This document shows positions 31,687-40,094 of a DNA stretch of 40,125 bases, piece after piece (position 1 is the first letter of the stretch; each line of letters opens with the position of its first letter). The stretch is taken from assembly GCA_012523595.1 (NCBI GenBank), contig JAAYIG010000234.1, positions 1-40,125 on the forward strand, read 5' to 3'. The translations under genes were made by a program, and so were the position numbers. The notes under the pieces were generated by a model. The model ran no database searches and had not been told where the DNA came from. It worked only from the letters and a program-made list of their open reading frames with translations. The DNA is from Fibrobacter sp. (GTDB lineage: Bacteria > Fibrobacterota > Chitinivibrionia > Chitinivibrionales > Chitinispirillaceae).

Positions 31687-31727
31687 TTGCTTTCACAAAC
31701 ATAATTTATTATACTATAAGTATAGTA
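31687..31727 (+). promoter_or_regulatory. Promoter with inverted repeat ahead of the SH3-like gene
   Basis: TTGCTT (31687-31692) and TATACT (31710-31715) with a 17-bp spacer form a good promoter. The -10 lies inside a perfect palindrome with arms TACTATA (31712-31718) and TATAGTA (31721-31727), which could be an operator or simply an AT-rich start region. Confidence 0.6.
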
Positions 31728-31768
31728 GTGTCTCTAATGTCGACAAAATAGTAAAAAGGAGCATTTTT

Positions 31769-32206
31769 ATGCGTTTAAGTAAGTGGGCAGTGATCCTGGC
31801 ATTCGCCGCATCCGTCTTTGCTGCACCAGAAAAATACGTACAACCTACCAAAGAGGGTACTGGTGTTTATAAGAACGAAATCCGTGAGGTTTATGAGGAG
31901 CCCATTTTTTCTGTCGGTACCCAGGATCGTCTTCAGATCCTTGAGACAAAAGCCCGTCACTACAAAATCAAATCAGCAACGGGCCAGGTTGGCTGGGTTG
32001 AAAAAAGGCTCGTAGTTACAGTTGGAAAAAGCAAAACATTCGTGTTCGATAATGCAGAAGTTATCGGGTATCTCGACAACCCCACTCCGGTGTACATTAT
32101 TGATACCGATGATCCCAATGCGGACCCCATCAACCTGGACCGTTCATTCAAAGATGCTCTCAGGGAAAATGTAGACAAGGAAACTGTTGAGCGTCAGGTC
32201 AAGTAG
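31769..32206 (+). CDS. Secreted SH3-like domain protein
   Basis: A 145-residue protein with a signal peptide (RLSKWAVILAFAASVFAAP, cleavage probably after VFA). The mature protein has an SH3b-like region: a spaced beta pattern with EEPIFSVGTQDRLQILETKARHYKIKSATGQVGWVEKRLVV (about 45-85), close to bacterial SH3 domains that bind peptidoglycan or envelope partners. The C-terminus is acidic. The ATG 31769 follows AAAAGGAG with 8 nt spacing; an upstream in-frame ATG at 31655 would bury the signal peptide and cross the promoter. It has its own promoter and terminator. Function unknown; periplasmic or outer-surface location likely. Confidence 0.85.
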   Translation: MRLSKWAVILAFAASVFAAPEKYVQPTKEGTGVYKNEIREVYEEPIFSVGTQDRLQILETKARHYKIKSATGQVGWVEKRLVVTVGKSKTFVFDNAEVIGYLDNPTPVYIIDTDDPNADPINLDRSFKDALRENVDKETVERQVK

Positions 32207-32227
32207 TTTACAAAATTAATTCGGAAT

Positions 32228-32262
32228 AAAAAAAGGCAAAACGAAAGTTTTGCTTTTTTTTT
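32228..32262 (+). terminator. Rho-independent terminator of the SH3-like gene
   Basis: GCAAAAC-GAAA-GTTTTGC stem with a GAAA tetraloop, extended by an A-tract on the left and a run of nine T on the right, 20 bp after the stop. The flanking A and T runs may let it act on both strands, ending the convergent histidine kinase transcript too. Confidence 0.93.
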
Positions 32263-32347
32263 ATCCCTTCCTGCTTGTGCGACAGGGCATTACCTGTTCT
32301 AAAACAGACGTTCTATAAGATGAAAAAGAAAAGTCCCCCTGAGACTC

Positions 32348-34003
32348 TTATTTAAAAGTCGCCTCTTCCTTTTTCTTCATCAGCAGACGCCAGATCTTAT
32401 CCACCAGTTCTCTCCCGTTAAACGGTTTCACTATGAAATCATCCGCACCGTTTGCAAAGCACATCTGAATTTCATCGTTCTGAGTGCCAGCAGAGAAGAA
32501 GGCTATCGGGGTCTCGCGCGTTTCCTCCTGTGACCGCAGGATACGGCATATACGATACCCATCAAGGCCAGGAAGATAAGAGTCCATAAGAATAACCGAG
32601 GGATAATGCTGGAAAGCAAGCCTCAGTCCTTCTTCACCGGTTTCTGCTACAAAAATCTCAAAAGCATTCTCCAGAACCATTCTGGCAATCTCGACAGCCT
32701 CTCGATCACTATCTATAAAGAGAATTGTGGGTTTGCGGTCAGTCTTGTCATCGATCTCGACCACGGTGTTCTCAACCCGGTCCAGAATAATCGCCTTTGT
32801 CTCATCATCATCCCAGCTTATCTCCGATTGCATGGGAAGGATGATATGAAATGCGCTGCCCGGGAATGAGTTCTCTTTGACACCTTCACTTTCAACCCAA
32901 ATCCTGCCCCCGTGACGGTCGATTATACCCTTCACGATAGATAATCCCAGACCTGTCCCCCCCCCCATGAACTTTGCATAATCGGTACTGTGCCTGTTGG
33001 CGCTGCCTACCTCATAGAAGGGATCGAAAATGTTTTTCTGCTCGCTTTTGTCTATTCCGATTCCGTGATCTTTAACTATGACATGGAAGCTGTCATGGTT
33101 TTCCACGAACATTCTCACCTCTACAGCTGAGCCGTCAGGAGAGTACTTTATGGCATTACTGAAGAGATTTGTAAATACCTGCTGCATGCGCATCCGGTCC
33201 CCGTAAAAATGGGGAAGCGACTCAGGAAAATCGCAATTGAAAACTATACTGCGTTTTATAGAGAACTGTGAGAGTTCCTCAATGCAATCCTTTGCTACCG
33301 TCCCCAATTCCAGCATCTCCGGTTTAAGCCTCAGCCGTTTCTGCTCTATCCGGGTAACATCGAGAATATTGTTTACCACCTTATGAAGTCTGTCTGCTGC
33401 GCGGTTTATACTCTCCACCATCCGGTAAATACCACTGTCCAGCTTGTCCTGCATATTGTCAATGATAATATCGGAATACCCTTTTATTGAGGTCAGTGGA
33501 GTTTTCAGCTCATGTGAAGCGATACTGAGAAAATTGGACTTCAGTTCAGACACTCTCTTGAGCTCTGAGTTGGAGCGAATAAGCTCAGAGTTCATCTTTG
33601 CGGTCTCCAGGTTCTTCTTTTCCAACTGCTCAGCCAACCGCAGGTCAGAAGTGATATCCCTGAAAATTAAAGCAATATGCTCCTGCTGATTTCCGTTAAT
33701 GTCAACATGGAAATAATCCAGTTTACATATAATTGTTTCTCTTTTCCCGGACTGCAGAAGAACTCTCGCCTGTCCCTGCTTGTCATTCAGAATTCTCTTC
33801 AGGAGTTCTTCCCATGACACTTCACCGCTCATCTCAGATACATACTCTGTCAGAGGTTTCCCAATCAGATCCTCACGATGACAACCTAACATCTGCTGTG
33901 CCAACAGGTTGGCATAGTGCACAACCCCATCAGCCTTCAGAAGCACTATACCAACTGTTGCGTGCTCGACTATCCGGGCAAGAAGCAATATTTCATGATC
34001 CAT
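32348..34003 (-). CDS. Hybrid sensor histidine kinase (PAS-HisKA-HATPase-receiver)
   Basis: A soluble kinase of about 551 residues. Order from the ATG at 34003: PAS domain (about 8-120, with GIVLLKADGVVHYANLLAQQMLG), a coiled linker, HisKA with His164 in SHELKTPLTS, an ATPase domain with N-box NLFSNAIKYSPDG, DHGIGI and GGGTGLGLSIVKG, then a C-terminal receiver (425-545) with Asp474 (ILMDSYLPGLDGY) and Lys526. No membrane segment is present, so it senses a cytoplasmic cue. The TTG at 34021 would add six residues. It lies just downstream of a nucleotidyltransferase-like gene and is separated from it by a few bases, so the two probably act together. The terminal receiver could pass phosphate on or act as a sink. 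The response regulator is not in the window. Confidence 0.92.
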   Translation of the reverse strand: MDHEILLLARIVEHATVGIVLLKADGVVHYANLLAQQMLGCHREDLIGKPLTEYVSEMSGEVSWEELLKRILNDKQGQARVLLQSGKRETIICKLDYFHVDINGNQQEHIALIFRDITSDLRLAEQLEKKNLETAKMNSELIRSNSELKRVSELKSNFLSIASHELKTPLTSIKGYSDIIIDNMQDKLDSGIYRMVESINRAADRLHKVVNNILDVTRIEQKRLRLKPEMLELGTVAKDCIEELSQFSIKRSIVFNCDFPESLPHFYGDRMRMQQVFTNLFSNAIKYSPDGSAVEVRMFVENHDSFHVIVKDHGIGIDKSEQKNIFDPFYEVGSANRHSTDYAKFMGGGTGLGLSIVKGIIDRHGGRIWVESEGVKENSFPGSAFHIILPMQSEISWDDDETKAIILDRVENTVVEIDDKTDRKPTILFIDSDREAVEIARMVLENAFEIFVAETGEEGLRLAFQHYPSVILMDSYLPGLDGYRICRILRSQEETRETPIAFFSAGTQNDEIQMCFANGADDFIVKPFNGRELVDKIWRLLMKKKEEATFK

Positions 34004-34026
34004 GATTATTCTCTCACTCAACTTTG

Positions 34027-34755
34027 TTAAACCGGTACCGTTCCGGTCCCCTTTATATTTTCATTCTGTCTGATTAACAAGTTTAATGTATTAGTAAATC
34101 GTTGTAACAGTTCACAGTGATTTTTGCTGAAATTTTTCAAATTGTAAAGGATATCGGAAAATACCGAAGCTCCCAGGCCATAAAGGTCCTCAACAGAAGC
34201 AATCGCTTCGGAACTGGTGTTTGGGATTTTACGATCGTTTATGACTAGGAGAGCTTTAAACACAGGGATAAGCTGCAGCACAGAATTCCTGAGAAGTTTT
34301 TCTGTCTTATCCGACTTTCCGCTGACAGCCAGGTAATCTGCATTTAAATGCAGAAAGAGATTCTTAAGCTCTCTGCTGCATTGTATGCCGAGCAGTTCCT
34401 TTTCGACCTTTACCTCTCCCAGGAGATCCTCTCCAAACAGTATGCGATAATTGCTTTGAATATCCAGAAACTGAACAGGTGAGGCATCAAGCAGCATTCC
34501 GATACCATCCCGATTCATAAAATAAGTAACTTCAACACCCCTTCTCTGCCATTTCCGGTAAACACCAGCACAGGCCTCGATTTTTTCAACCGGAATGCCA
34601 TTAAAGATAAATATTGTACTTATTTCAGATTTTCCGGGATGATACTCATGTGAAACTGCGCTTCCAAACAGTACAGCACTGATAAGGCCATCCCCTGTTA
34701 TCTTTAAATAATCAGAGATCAGCCTGTCCACTATATCGTTTGGATTCTTTATCAC
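34027..34755 (-). CDS. Nucleotidyltransferase-fold protein, probably degenerate
   Basis: A 242-residue protein whose N-terminal part resembles the minimal nucleotidyltransferase fold: LISAVLFGSAVSHEYHPGKSEISTIFIF (about 23-50, quoted as a landmark) fits the GS...D.D pattern, but the metal-binding pair that normally reads D-x-D is EIS here, so catalysis is doubtful. The C-terminal half (150-235) is helical, like the partner region of HEPN or kanamycin-type transferases. It starts with GTG and ends just before the hybrid kinase gene. Its job is unknown; a ligand-binding or regulatory role with the kinase is only suggested by position. Confidence 0.65.
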   Translation of the reverse strand: MIKNPNDIVDRLISDYLKITGDGLISAVLFGSAVSHEYHPGKSEISTIFIFNGIPVEKIEACAGVYRKWQRRGVEVTYFMNRDGIGMLLDASPVQFLDIQSNYRILFGEDLLGEVKVEKELLGIQCSRELKNLFLHLNADYLAVSGKSDKTEKLLRNSVLQLIPVFKALLVINDRKIPNTSSEAIASVEDLYGLGASVFSDILYNLKNFSKNHCELLQRFTNTLNLLIRQNENIKGTGTVPV

Positions 34756-34911
34756 AACATCCCGCCCCTGACCTGCTTATGCTGGTACTTTATAAAAATG
34801 CGTAAAGGACCACCACACAGGCAAAAAAATCTATATTCCGGAAACAGTTCTGTGTCTAGAAAAAAATTGTGATCATGAAGCTTCTGAAGAGCCGGGAAGC
34901 ACTTTTTGAAA

Positions 34912-35790
34912 TTATTCACCTCGCAGTTGCTGAATCTCTTTGTTTAAAATGTCTGCTCCATTGAAATCTTCTTTTCTCACTGCGGCAATTTTTTTTGCAT
35001 AAAGTTCCAGCAATTTGTAATCAGTCGATGTAAGTTCACCCTGACTTTTTACCAGATCGATAATCGCCTCTACATCATCTCTGTATGGATATCCATCCAT
35101 AAAATTGCGAAAAAGGTTCTCCACAGGCTGAAATGTTTGCGGTTCTTTGCGACTGTAAAGAAGGTTAGGGATAAATTCCTTGAGCAGTTTCTCCTCGACA
35201 TTCACTCCAGGTGTCATCACGGTGGGTGTAATAGTCTCGTTACGTTCGATCTGTGAAATAAGCATCTCTATCTCATTTCTGACTTTCTGATGCTCCTGCT
35301 CACGAAAACGAGCCTGATACAGGATCGGAAGTGCATTGACCCCTAATACCGCATTGCCTATGTTCTTAAAGACTCCAATAAAGAAAATATCCCCTTCCTG
35401 GCGCAGGATCTCTTCCTCGGAGTGAAAAGGCACAATTTTGGCCGGAGTAGGAATAAACTCCTCCATCTCACCCATATTCTCGAGACGTTCCTTTAATTTC
35501 TGAGGGTCAAGTGCAGACTCGATCCCATCCATTCTCTCAAGCAGCTCCGCCAGTCCCTCTCCAAGCCCCTCCTCTAAAGATACCCCCATCTCTGATTTGA
35601 GAAAATCTTTTAGACTGCTCTGCTCTTTAAAATTCCCCTGAGCTACGAGTAGCCCATTGTGAATCATCGAGGCTATCGGATGCTTCATCGATGCAAGATC
35701 AGATGGGTCAATATCAATCAGCGCATAAACAATCACCCGACCATCAAGACGATCACTGTCTCCTTTTTTCTGCTCAATATCAAGAGTCAT
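34912..35790 (-). CDS. UVR-motif protein of unknown function
   Basis: A 292-residue soluble protein. I use the ATG 35790, which follows GGAGAT at 5 nt spacing and overlaps the DUF1189-like stop in ATGA; upstream in-frame codons lie inside that gene. It starts with VIVYALIDIDPSDLASMKHPIASMIHNGLLVAQGNF, then an acidic helical region, and ends with a UvrB/UvrC-like motif YAKKIAAVRKEDFNGADILNKEIQQLRG (about 263-290), the helical hairpin seen in UvrB, UvrC and ClpC/McsA. There is no nuclease or helicase domain, so a repair role should not be assumed. The motif usually mediates protein contact. Paired with the membrane protein it may be a cytoplasmic partner. Confidence 0.7.
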   Translation of the reverse strand: MTLDIEQKKGDSDRLDGRVIVYALIDIDPSDLASMKHPIASMIHNGLLVAQGNFKEQSSLKDFLKSEMGVSLEEGLGEGLAELLERMDGIESALDPQKLKERLENMGEMEEFIPTPAKIVPFHSEEEILRQEGDIFFIGVFKNIGNAVLGVNALPILYQARFREQEHQKVRNEIEMLISQIERNETITPTVMTPGVNVEEKLLKEFIPNLLYSRKEPQTFQPVENLFRNFMDGYPYRDDVEAIIDLVKSQGELTSTDYKLLELYAKKIAAVRKEDFNGADILNKEIQQLRGE

Positions 35791-36623
35791 AACAAATCTC
35801 CAGATTTGTTTGAATTGTTCCCTGTTGCCACTACCGCCCTGAACATGACAATGGTAGAAATAAAGATAAGAATATGCCATGTCCAGTACAGTTTTACTCC
35901 GGATAATCCGATCATAATACTTCCAACACAAATCGGTGAAACTGCAAAGCAGGCAGCCCTGATGTAATGCCCTATTCCACGCTCACGCTCAACCCTGAAA
36001 AGATATGCAGCTATTGCCAGAAACGAGATACTGAAAACAAGCATAAATGTGCTCTGCGCGAGATTAGAAAAAAAACACAATATCAAGAAACCGAACAGAT
36101 TTTTCAGAATAAAAGCTTTGATATGTTCTGATGTAAATTTAAGATTGTTATTACCCAGAAGAACCTGCTTGTAGGGAACACTTACTGATGTTTCAGCGTT
36201 GAGAAAAACGATCATGTTTTCTGATTTCATAACGATTGCAGGTACCTTCATAGAGTATCCGGAAACTGCAGAAGTATCGAGAATCAGCATGGAGTCAGTA
36301 TCGTTATCAAAGACACTGGGAACACCGAACAAAAGATCCAATACAGGCAGAATAAGATATGCCGGAGGCACATAGGGAGTAGGCAGACTGGTCAGCAGCT
36401 TGCCATCTACAATTTCAGTGCCCGGAAAGGCAGCCTCAAGGCGTTTTGTAATACCCCTCTGCTCATCTATCATATAATAAACCTGAGAGACACTGGTCAG
36501 AAAAGCTGTAAGGAGAAGAAGCTGCAATAAAAAGCGGACGATGAATCCCTTGCTTGCTGCAAGAATTTCTTTGTAAAAGGGAGGATCGACTATACTTCTG
36601 TGCAGTTGTTCAAAAAAACTCAA
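35787..36623 (-). CDS. DUF1189-like multi-pass membrane protein
   Basis: A 278-residue integral membrane protein. It has one N-terminal segment (about 27-46, GFIVRFLLQLLLLTAFLTSVSQ) followed by an extracytoplasmic beta-rich loop (about 55-165, MIVFLNAETSVSVPYKQ), then four segments in the second half (FLILCFFSNLAQSTFMLVFSI, LAIAAYLF, FAVSPICVGSIMIGLSG, TWHILIFISTIVMF). This layout and the opening FFEQLHRSIVDPPFYKEI match DUF1189 proteins, whose function is unknown. The TTG start is supported by GGGGGAGG seven nt upstream. It overlaps the UVR-motif gene by 4 bp, so the two are made together. Confidence 0.75.
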   Translation of the reverse strand: MSFFEQLHRSIVDPPFYKEILAASKGFIVRFLLQLLLLTAFLTSVSQVYYMIDEQRGITKRLEAAFPGTEIVDGKLLTSLPTPYVPPAYLILPVLDLLFGVPSVFDNDTDSMLILDTSAVSGYSMKVPAIVMKSENMIVFLNAETSVSVPYKQVLLGNNNLKFTSEHIKAFILKNLFGFLILCFFSNLAQSTFMLVFSISFLAIAAYLFRVERERGIGHYIRAACFAVSPICVGSIMIGLSGVKLYWTWHILIFISTIVMFRAVVATGNNSNKSGDLL

Positions 36624-36651
36624 ATTTTATCCTCCCCCATGATTTTCCGGC

Positions 36652-36673
36652 TGCCTGCCCGGAAGGGCAGGCA
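36652..36673 (-). terminator. Hairpin after the phosphofructokinase gene
   Basis: TGCCTGCCC/GGGCAGGCA, a 9-bp perfect stem with a 4-nt loop, framed by CCGG on both sides, 15 bp past the phosphofructokinase stop and 28 bp ahead of the DUF1189-like start. No T-run follows on the minus strand, so termination may be partial or the hairpin may protect the 3' end. Confidence 0.45.
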
Positions 36674-36688
36674 ACCGGTATGAAGAAC

Positions 36689-37909
36689 TTAACATCTGTT
36701 AAGGATTTTTTCCACCCTTGGAGCGGAAATCCTATCATACTGCGGCATCGCCCCGATAAGCGGCCGGGCGTAATTTTTAAAGGCCGTTGTAACAGTTGAA
36801 TTCTTGGCATCGATGAATTCAGGCGGCATCGACTTTGTATTGCGGGCAACAGTCTTGAGAGGAGTAAGGAAATACTCCACAGAATAATCACCCGTACGTT
36901 TGATAGCCACGCTACCATCGACATTGTTCCAAACAGAAAACTGAACAGCTTTCTCTCCCACTTCACGCGCCTCATTGGCATCGATCTGGGAAACGGTACC
37001 CAGGTAACTTCTCTGAAGATATCCGAAAGTGTCGGTTCTCACCCGTTTTATCTTCAATTCTGTTTTAATGAGGTCTGCCAGAGCATCACCCAGTGCACCT
37101 GTGCCTGAGAGCTGTACATTCCCGTGGGCATCTTTTTCCATGTTCTTTGTAAGAGCGGTTATAATCGGCTCTTTGTTGACATCACAGATACCCTCAGACA
37201 CGGCGATTACACAACGGCCGTTCTCTTTATAGATACGATCCACATCAGCCAGGAATTTTTCTTTGTCAAAGGCAACTTCAGGCATATATATCAGATGAGG
37301 TCCATCATCGGGGAATTTTTTGGCGAAAATGCTCGTCGCAGTGAGAAATCCTGCGTTTCTGCCCATAATCACACCGATATAGATACCCGGAATACTCCTG
37401 TTGTCGAGGTTGATTCCGGCAAATGCCTGGCTCACAAAAAGACCTGCAGAACCGAAACCGGGACAGTGGTCTGTAACCAGAAGGTCATTATCAATTGTTT
37501 TTGGAATGTGTACCACTCTGAGCTCATACCCTGCCTTCTGGGCATTTTCGTTGACAATACGGCAGGTATCCGCTGAATCGTTCCCACCACAATAATAAAA
37601 GTAACGCACATCGTGAGCTTTCAGCACATCGAATATTTTCTTACAGTATTCTTCATCAGGTTTGTCACGCGTAGAGAGCATCCCTGAGGATGGAGTACGG
37701 GCAACCATTTCAAGATTATGTGTCGTAGCCTGTGTAAGATCAAGGAAATCCTCGTTAACAATGCCTCGTACACCATGGATGGCGCCGTAAATATTCTCAA
37801 TATTATCAAATTTCCGCGATTCCAGAACAACTCCAACCAGACTCTGGTTAATTACCGCGGTCGGGCCGCCCCCCTGAGCGACAACTGCCTTACCATGTAA
37901 CTTTGCCAC
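36689..37909 (-). CDS. Phosphofructokinase, probably pyrophosphate-dependent
   Basis: The enzyme interconverts fructose-6-phosphate and fructose-1,6-bisphosphate. The 406-residue protein starts AVVAQGGGPTAVINQSL and has the GGND motif (108-111) where ATP enzymes read GGDG and most PPi enzymes GGDD, then PKTIDND with Lys137 and the catalytic Asp140. Lys in place of the Gly of PGTIDND is the mark of PPi use. MGRNAGFLTA follows near 183. PPi-type enzymes are common in anaerobic or glycolysis-specialised bacteria and allow reversible flux. The GTG start follows AGGAG at 6 nt. GGND instead of GGDD makes donor preference slightly uncertain. It is not obviously co-transcribed with the UbiB-like gene upstream, from which 203 bp separate it. 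Confidence 0.9.
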   Translation of the reverse strand: MAKLHGKAVVAQGGGPTAVINQSLVGVVLESRKFDNIENIYGAIHGVRGIVNEDFLDLTQATTHNLEMVARTPSSGMLSTRDKPDEEYCKKIFDVLKAHDVRYFYYCGGNDSADTCRIVNENAQKAGYELRVVHIPKTIDNDLLVTDHCPGFGSAGLFVSQAFAGINLDNRSIPGIYIGVIMGRNAGFLTATSIFAKKFPDDGPHLIYMPEVAFDKEKFLADVDRIYKENGRCVIAVSEGICDVNKEPIITALTKNMEKDAHGNVQLSGTGALGDALADLIKTELKIKRVRTDTFGYLQRSYLGTVSQIDANEAREVGEKAVQFSVWNNVDGSVAIKRTGDYSVEYFLTPLKTVARNTKSMPPEFIDAKNSTVTTAFKNYARPLIGAMPQYDRISAPRVEKILNRC

Positions 37910-38112
37910 AAATAGCTCCTTTGAAAACTGATGAGAAAAAAGCCAACAAACCCGAAAAAGGTGTAAGGAACAAAATAGAAGATGCTTTTACCGCACCAAA
38001 GAACTTTCTTACCAGCCGAGTGGGGTAAAGTAGATGCAAAGATGTTTAGAATGATGTGCAAAAACAAGAAAAAAAATACAAAAGAAAGGATCGTAAAGGG
38101 AAGAGAGGGATT

Positions 38113-39801
38113 TTACATTTTTTCCTGCTTTCGAATAGAAATAAGCAGTCCAAATCCCATAAAAGCAGCAATCAAAAAGCCCGCCAGCCCTATGACAGGC
38201 AGACCGTAAAAAGAGGGTGGTACATTTGAGAGCACAACTATTGATGAGCCCACAATGAGTGATGCCAGTACAAGACCATAAACCAATCGGTTTATCATTG
38301 TATCGAATTTTCTTATAAGCGGATCAAGTCCTCTGTGCTCAAACTCAAATCTCGCCTTTCCGGCTTTCATTAACTGGAGAATATCTCTGGCTTCTGATGG
38401 CAGATCCCTTATCAGAAAAAAGATATCCTGCAATGTGTCAGCTCCCTCGTGAGCCAGATTTGCTAAACCAAACTGCTCCTGAACCAGCTTCCGGGCAAAA
38501 GGTTCAAGATGCTCCATCATGTTGAAATCGGGATCAAGCTTGTATCCGATTCCTTCCATTGTAACCATGGCTTTTACAAGCAGGTAAAAGCCGGGTATCA
38601 CCCGCAGCCTGTGCACCACAAGAAGCCTTGAGAGCCTGTTGAGAACATCTCCGATATTGATCATCGAAAGAGGCCGGGACGCATACTCCTGAATAAGTTC
38701 GGTGATCTCGTACTCCAGATCTGTCCTGTTCTCTATTCTATGATTTGACATATCATAGAGAGTCTTTACTATGCGCTGAGGATCACGATTGGCAACACCC
38801 ACTATCAATGAGCCAAGCCATTCCCGTGATGTAGGTGTTAAGATACCGGTCATACCCAGATCCAGAAAACAGATTATGTTTCCCTCTTTGACAAGCAGAT
38901 TACCGGCGTGGGGATCAGCATGGAAGAATCCGTGAACGAAGATCTGTTTAAGCACCAGCGATGCCCCCCTGCTGGCGGTTTCCCTGGGATCAATACCGGC
39001 CTCCCTCAATTCATTCACATTGGTGATTTTTATTCCATGGATAAACTCAGTTGTAATTACCTTTCTTGTGGTTAAATTGTGATACACCTCCGGAATATAA
39101 ATATAGGGATCTCCCTTGAAATTGCAGGCAAAGTGGTCGATATGAAGAGCCTCTATGTGAAAGTCAAGTTCTTTGCGTATAGCACCCGCAAATTCATCCA
39201 CAAGCTGTATCGGATTGAAAACATCCATCCCCTGCACATGCTTTTCAAGTAGCGATGCCAGATGATACATGATTTCTATATCGGTGACGATCTGCTCACT
39301 TATGCGCGGCCTCTGCACCTTGACAGCCACCTCCTGGCCGTTTTTCAGAGTCGCCTTGTGGACCTGTGCGATTGAGGCTGACGCAAACGGTGTCTCGTTA
39401 AAAGTGCAGAAAATTTCACTGACCGGTTTTCCAAGCTCCTCCTCTATGGTTTTCAGTGCATCGGTTTCAGAGAAGGGGGGAACTGAGTCCTGAAGTTTTT
39501 CCAGGGCAGTGATAAGATCTGCCGGAAGGATATCGGGGCGGTTGCTCGCAAACTGTCCCAGTTTGATAAATGTAGGCCCAAGTTCTTCCAGAGCCATTCT
39601 GATCCGGTCCCATCTTGAGATCTCCTCTATCTTTTTGTTTTTCTTTACTCTTAATATTCTTGTTCCTGCGCTGATGTAACGCTCGATGTTGACTCTTGAT
39701 AGAAGATCCCCGAAACCGTACTTGACCAGAACAGATCCTATTTCACCATACCTTCCGATATGGCGGTAATGGATTCCCTTGTGACGTCCAAAGCTTATCA
39801 C
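38113..39801 (-). CDS. UbiB/AarF (ABC1/ADCK) family atypical kinase
   Basis: A 562-residue protein of the UbiB/ABC1 family, whose members are atypical ATPases needed for ubiquinone or other isoprenoid lipid handling. Motifs: KxGQ (Lys80-Gly82-Gln83, IKLGQFASNRPD), the Ala-rich loop ASIAQVH (142-148), Lys161 in VAVKVQRP, HADPHAGN (Asp296, Asn301) and DLG (314-316). Two hydrophobic segments at the C-terminus (about 510-555) anchor it to the membrane, as in UbiB. A GTG start with AGGAG 4-5 nt upstream overlaps the phasin-like stop in GTGA, so the two genes form an operon. In an organism lacking ubiquinone the substrate would be another lipid. Confidence 0.93.
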   Translation of the reverse strand: MISFGRHKGIHYRHIGRYGEIGSVLVKYGFGDLLSRVNIERYISAGTRILRVKKNKKIEEISRWDRIRMALEELGPTFIKLGQFASNRPDILPADLITALEKLQDSVPPFSETDALKTIEEELGKPVSEIFCTFNETPFASASIAQVHKATLKNGQEVAVKVQRPRISEQIVTDIEIMYHLASLLEKHVQGMDVFNPIQLVDEFAGAIRKELDFHIEALHIDHFACNFKGDPYIYIPEVYHNLTTRKVITTEFIHGIKITNVNELREAGIDPRETASRGASLVLKQIFVHGFFHADPHAGNLLVKEGNIICFLDLGMTGILTPTSREWLGSLIVGVANRDPQRIVKTLYDMSNHRIENRTDLEYEITELIQEYASRPLSMINIGDVLNRLSRLLVVHRLRVIPGFYLLVKAMVTMEGIGYKLDPDFNMMEHLEPFARKLVQEQFGLANLAHEGADTLQDIFFLIRDLPSEARDILQLMKAGKARFEFEHRGLDPLIRKFDTMINRLVYGLVLASLIVGSSIVVLSNVPPSFYGLPVIGLAGFLIAAFMGFGLLISIRKQEKM

Positions 39802-40094
39802 TTATTCTCCTGCTTCTCAAGTTTGCTCAAACGGCATTGAATATCCTGTAATTCCGCCCTGGAAGGGATATTCAGTTTTTTAAGGGCTGATTCGATTTTC
39901 TCATTGACCAGCTTTTCGAGCGAACTTCTGGCCTCATCTGTTCTTTTCATCAGTTCATCGATAAACCTCTTCCCCTCTATCTCCGACATCTTTGCTTCCA
40001 TAACGATTTTCCTGCCTATCTCTTCGGCAGCTTCCCTGGTCACCATGGCAAGCCCTACAGCCGCATAGATCGATTTTCTCAACAGGTCAAGCAT
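39798..40094 (-). CDS. Phasin-like small coiled-coil protein
   Basis: A 98-residue mostly helical protein: a hydrophobic N-terminal helix (LLRKSIYAAVGLAMVTREAAEEIGRKIV), then long charged helices (SEIEGKRFIDELMKRTDEARSSLEKLVNEKIESALKKL) that look like a coiled coil. Such proteins are often called phasin or PHA-granule-associated, and they are repeatedly found ahead of ubiB/aarF genes, as here. No PHA synthesis gene is in the window, so the granule role should not be assumed. The ATG follows AAAGGAG. Only about 30 bp remain upstream to the window edge, so the promoter is outside. Confidence 0.75.
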   Translation of the reverse strand: MLDLLRKSIYAAVGLAMVTREAAEEIGRKIVMEAKMSEIEGKRFIDELMKRTDEARSSLEKLVNEKIESALKKLNIPSRAELQDIQCRLSKLEKQENK

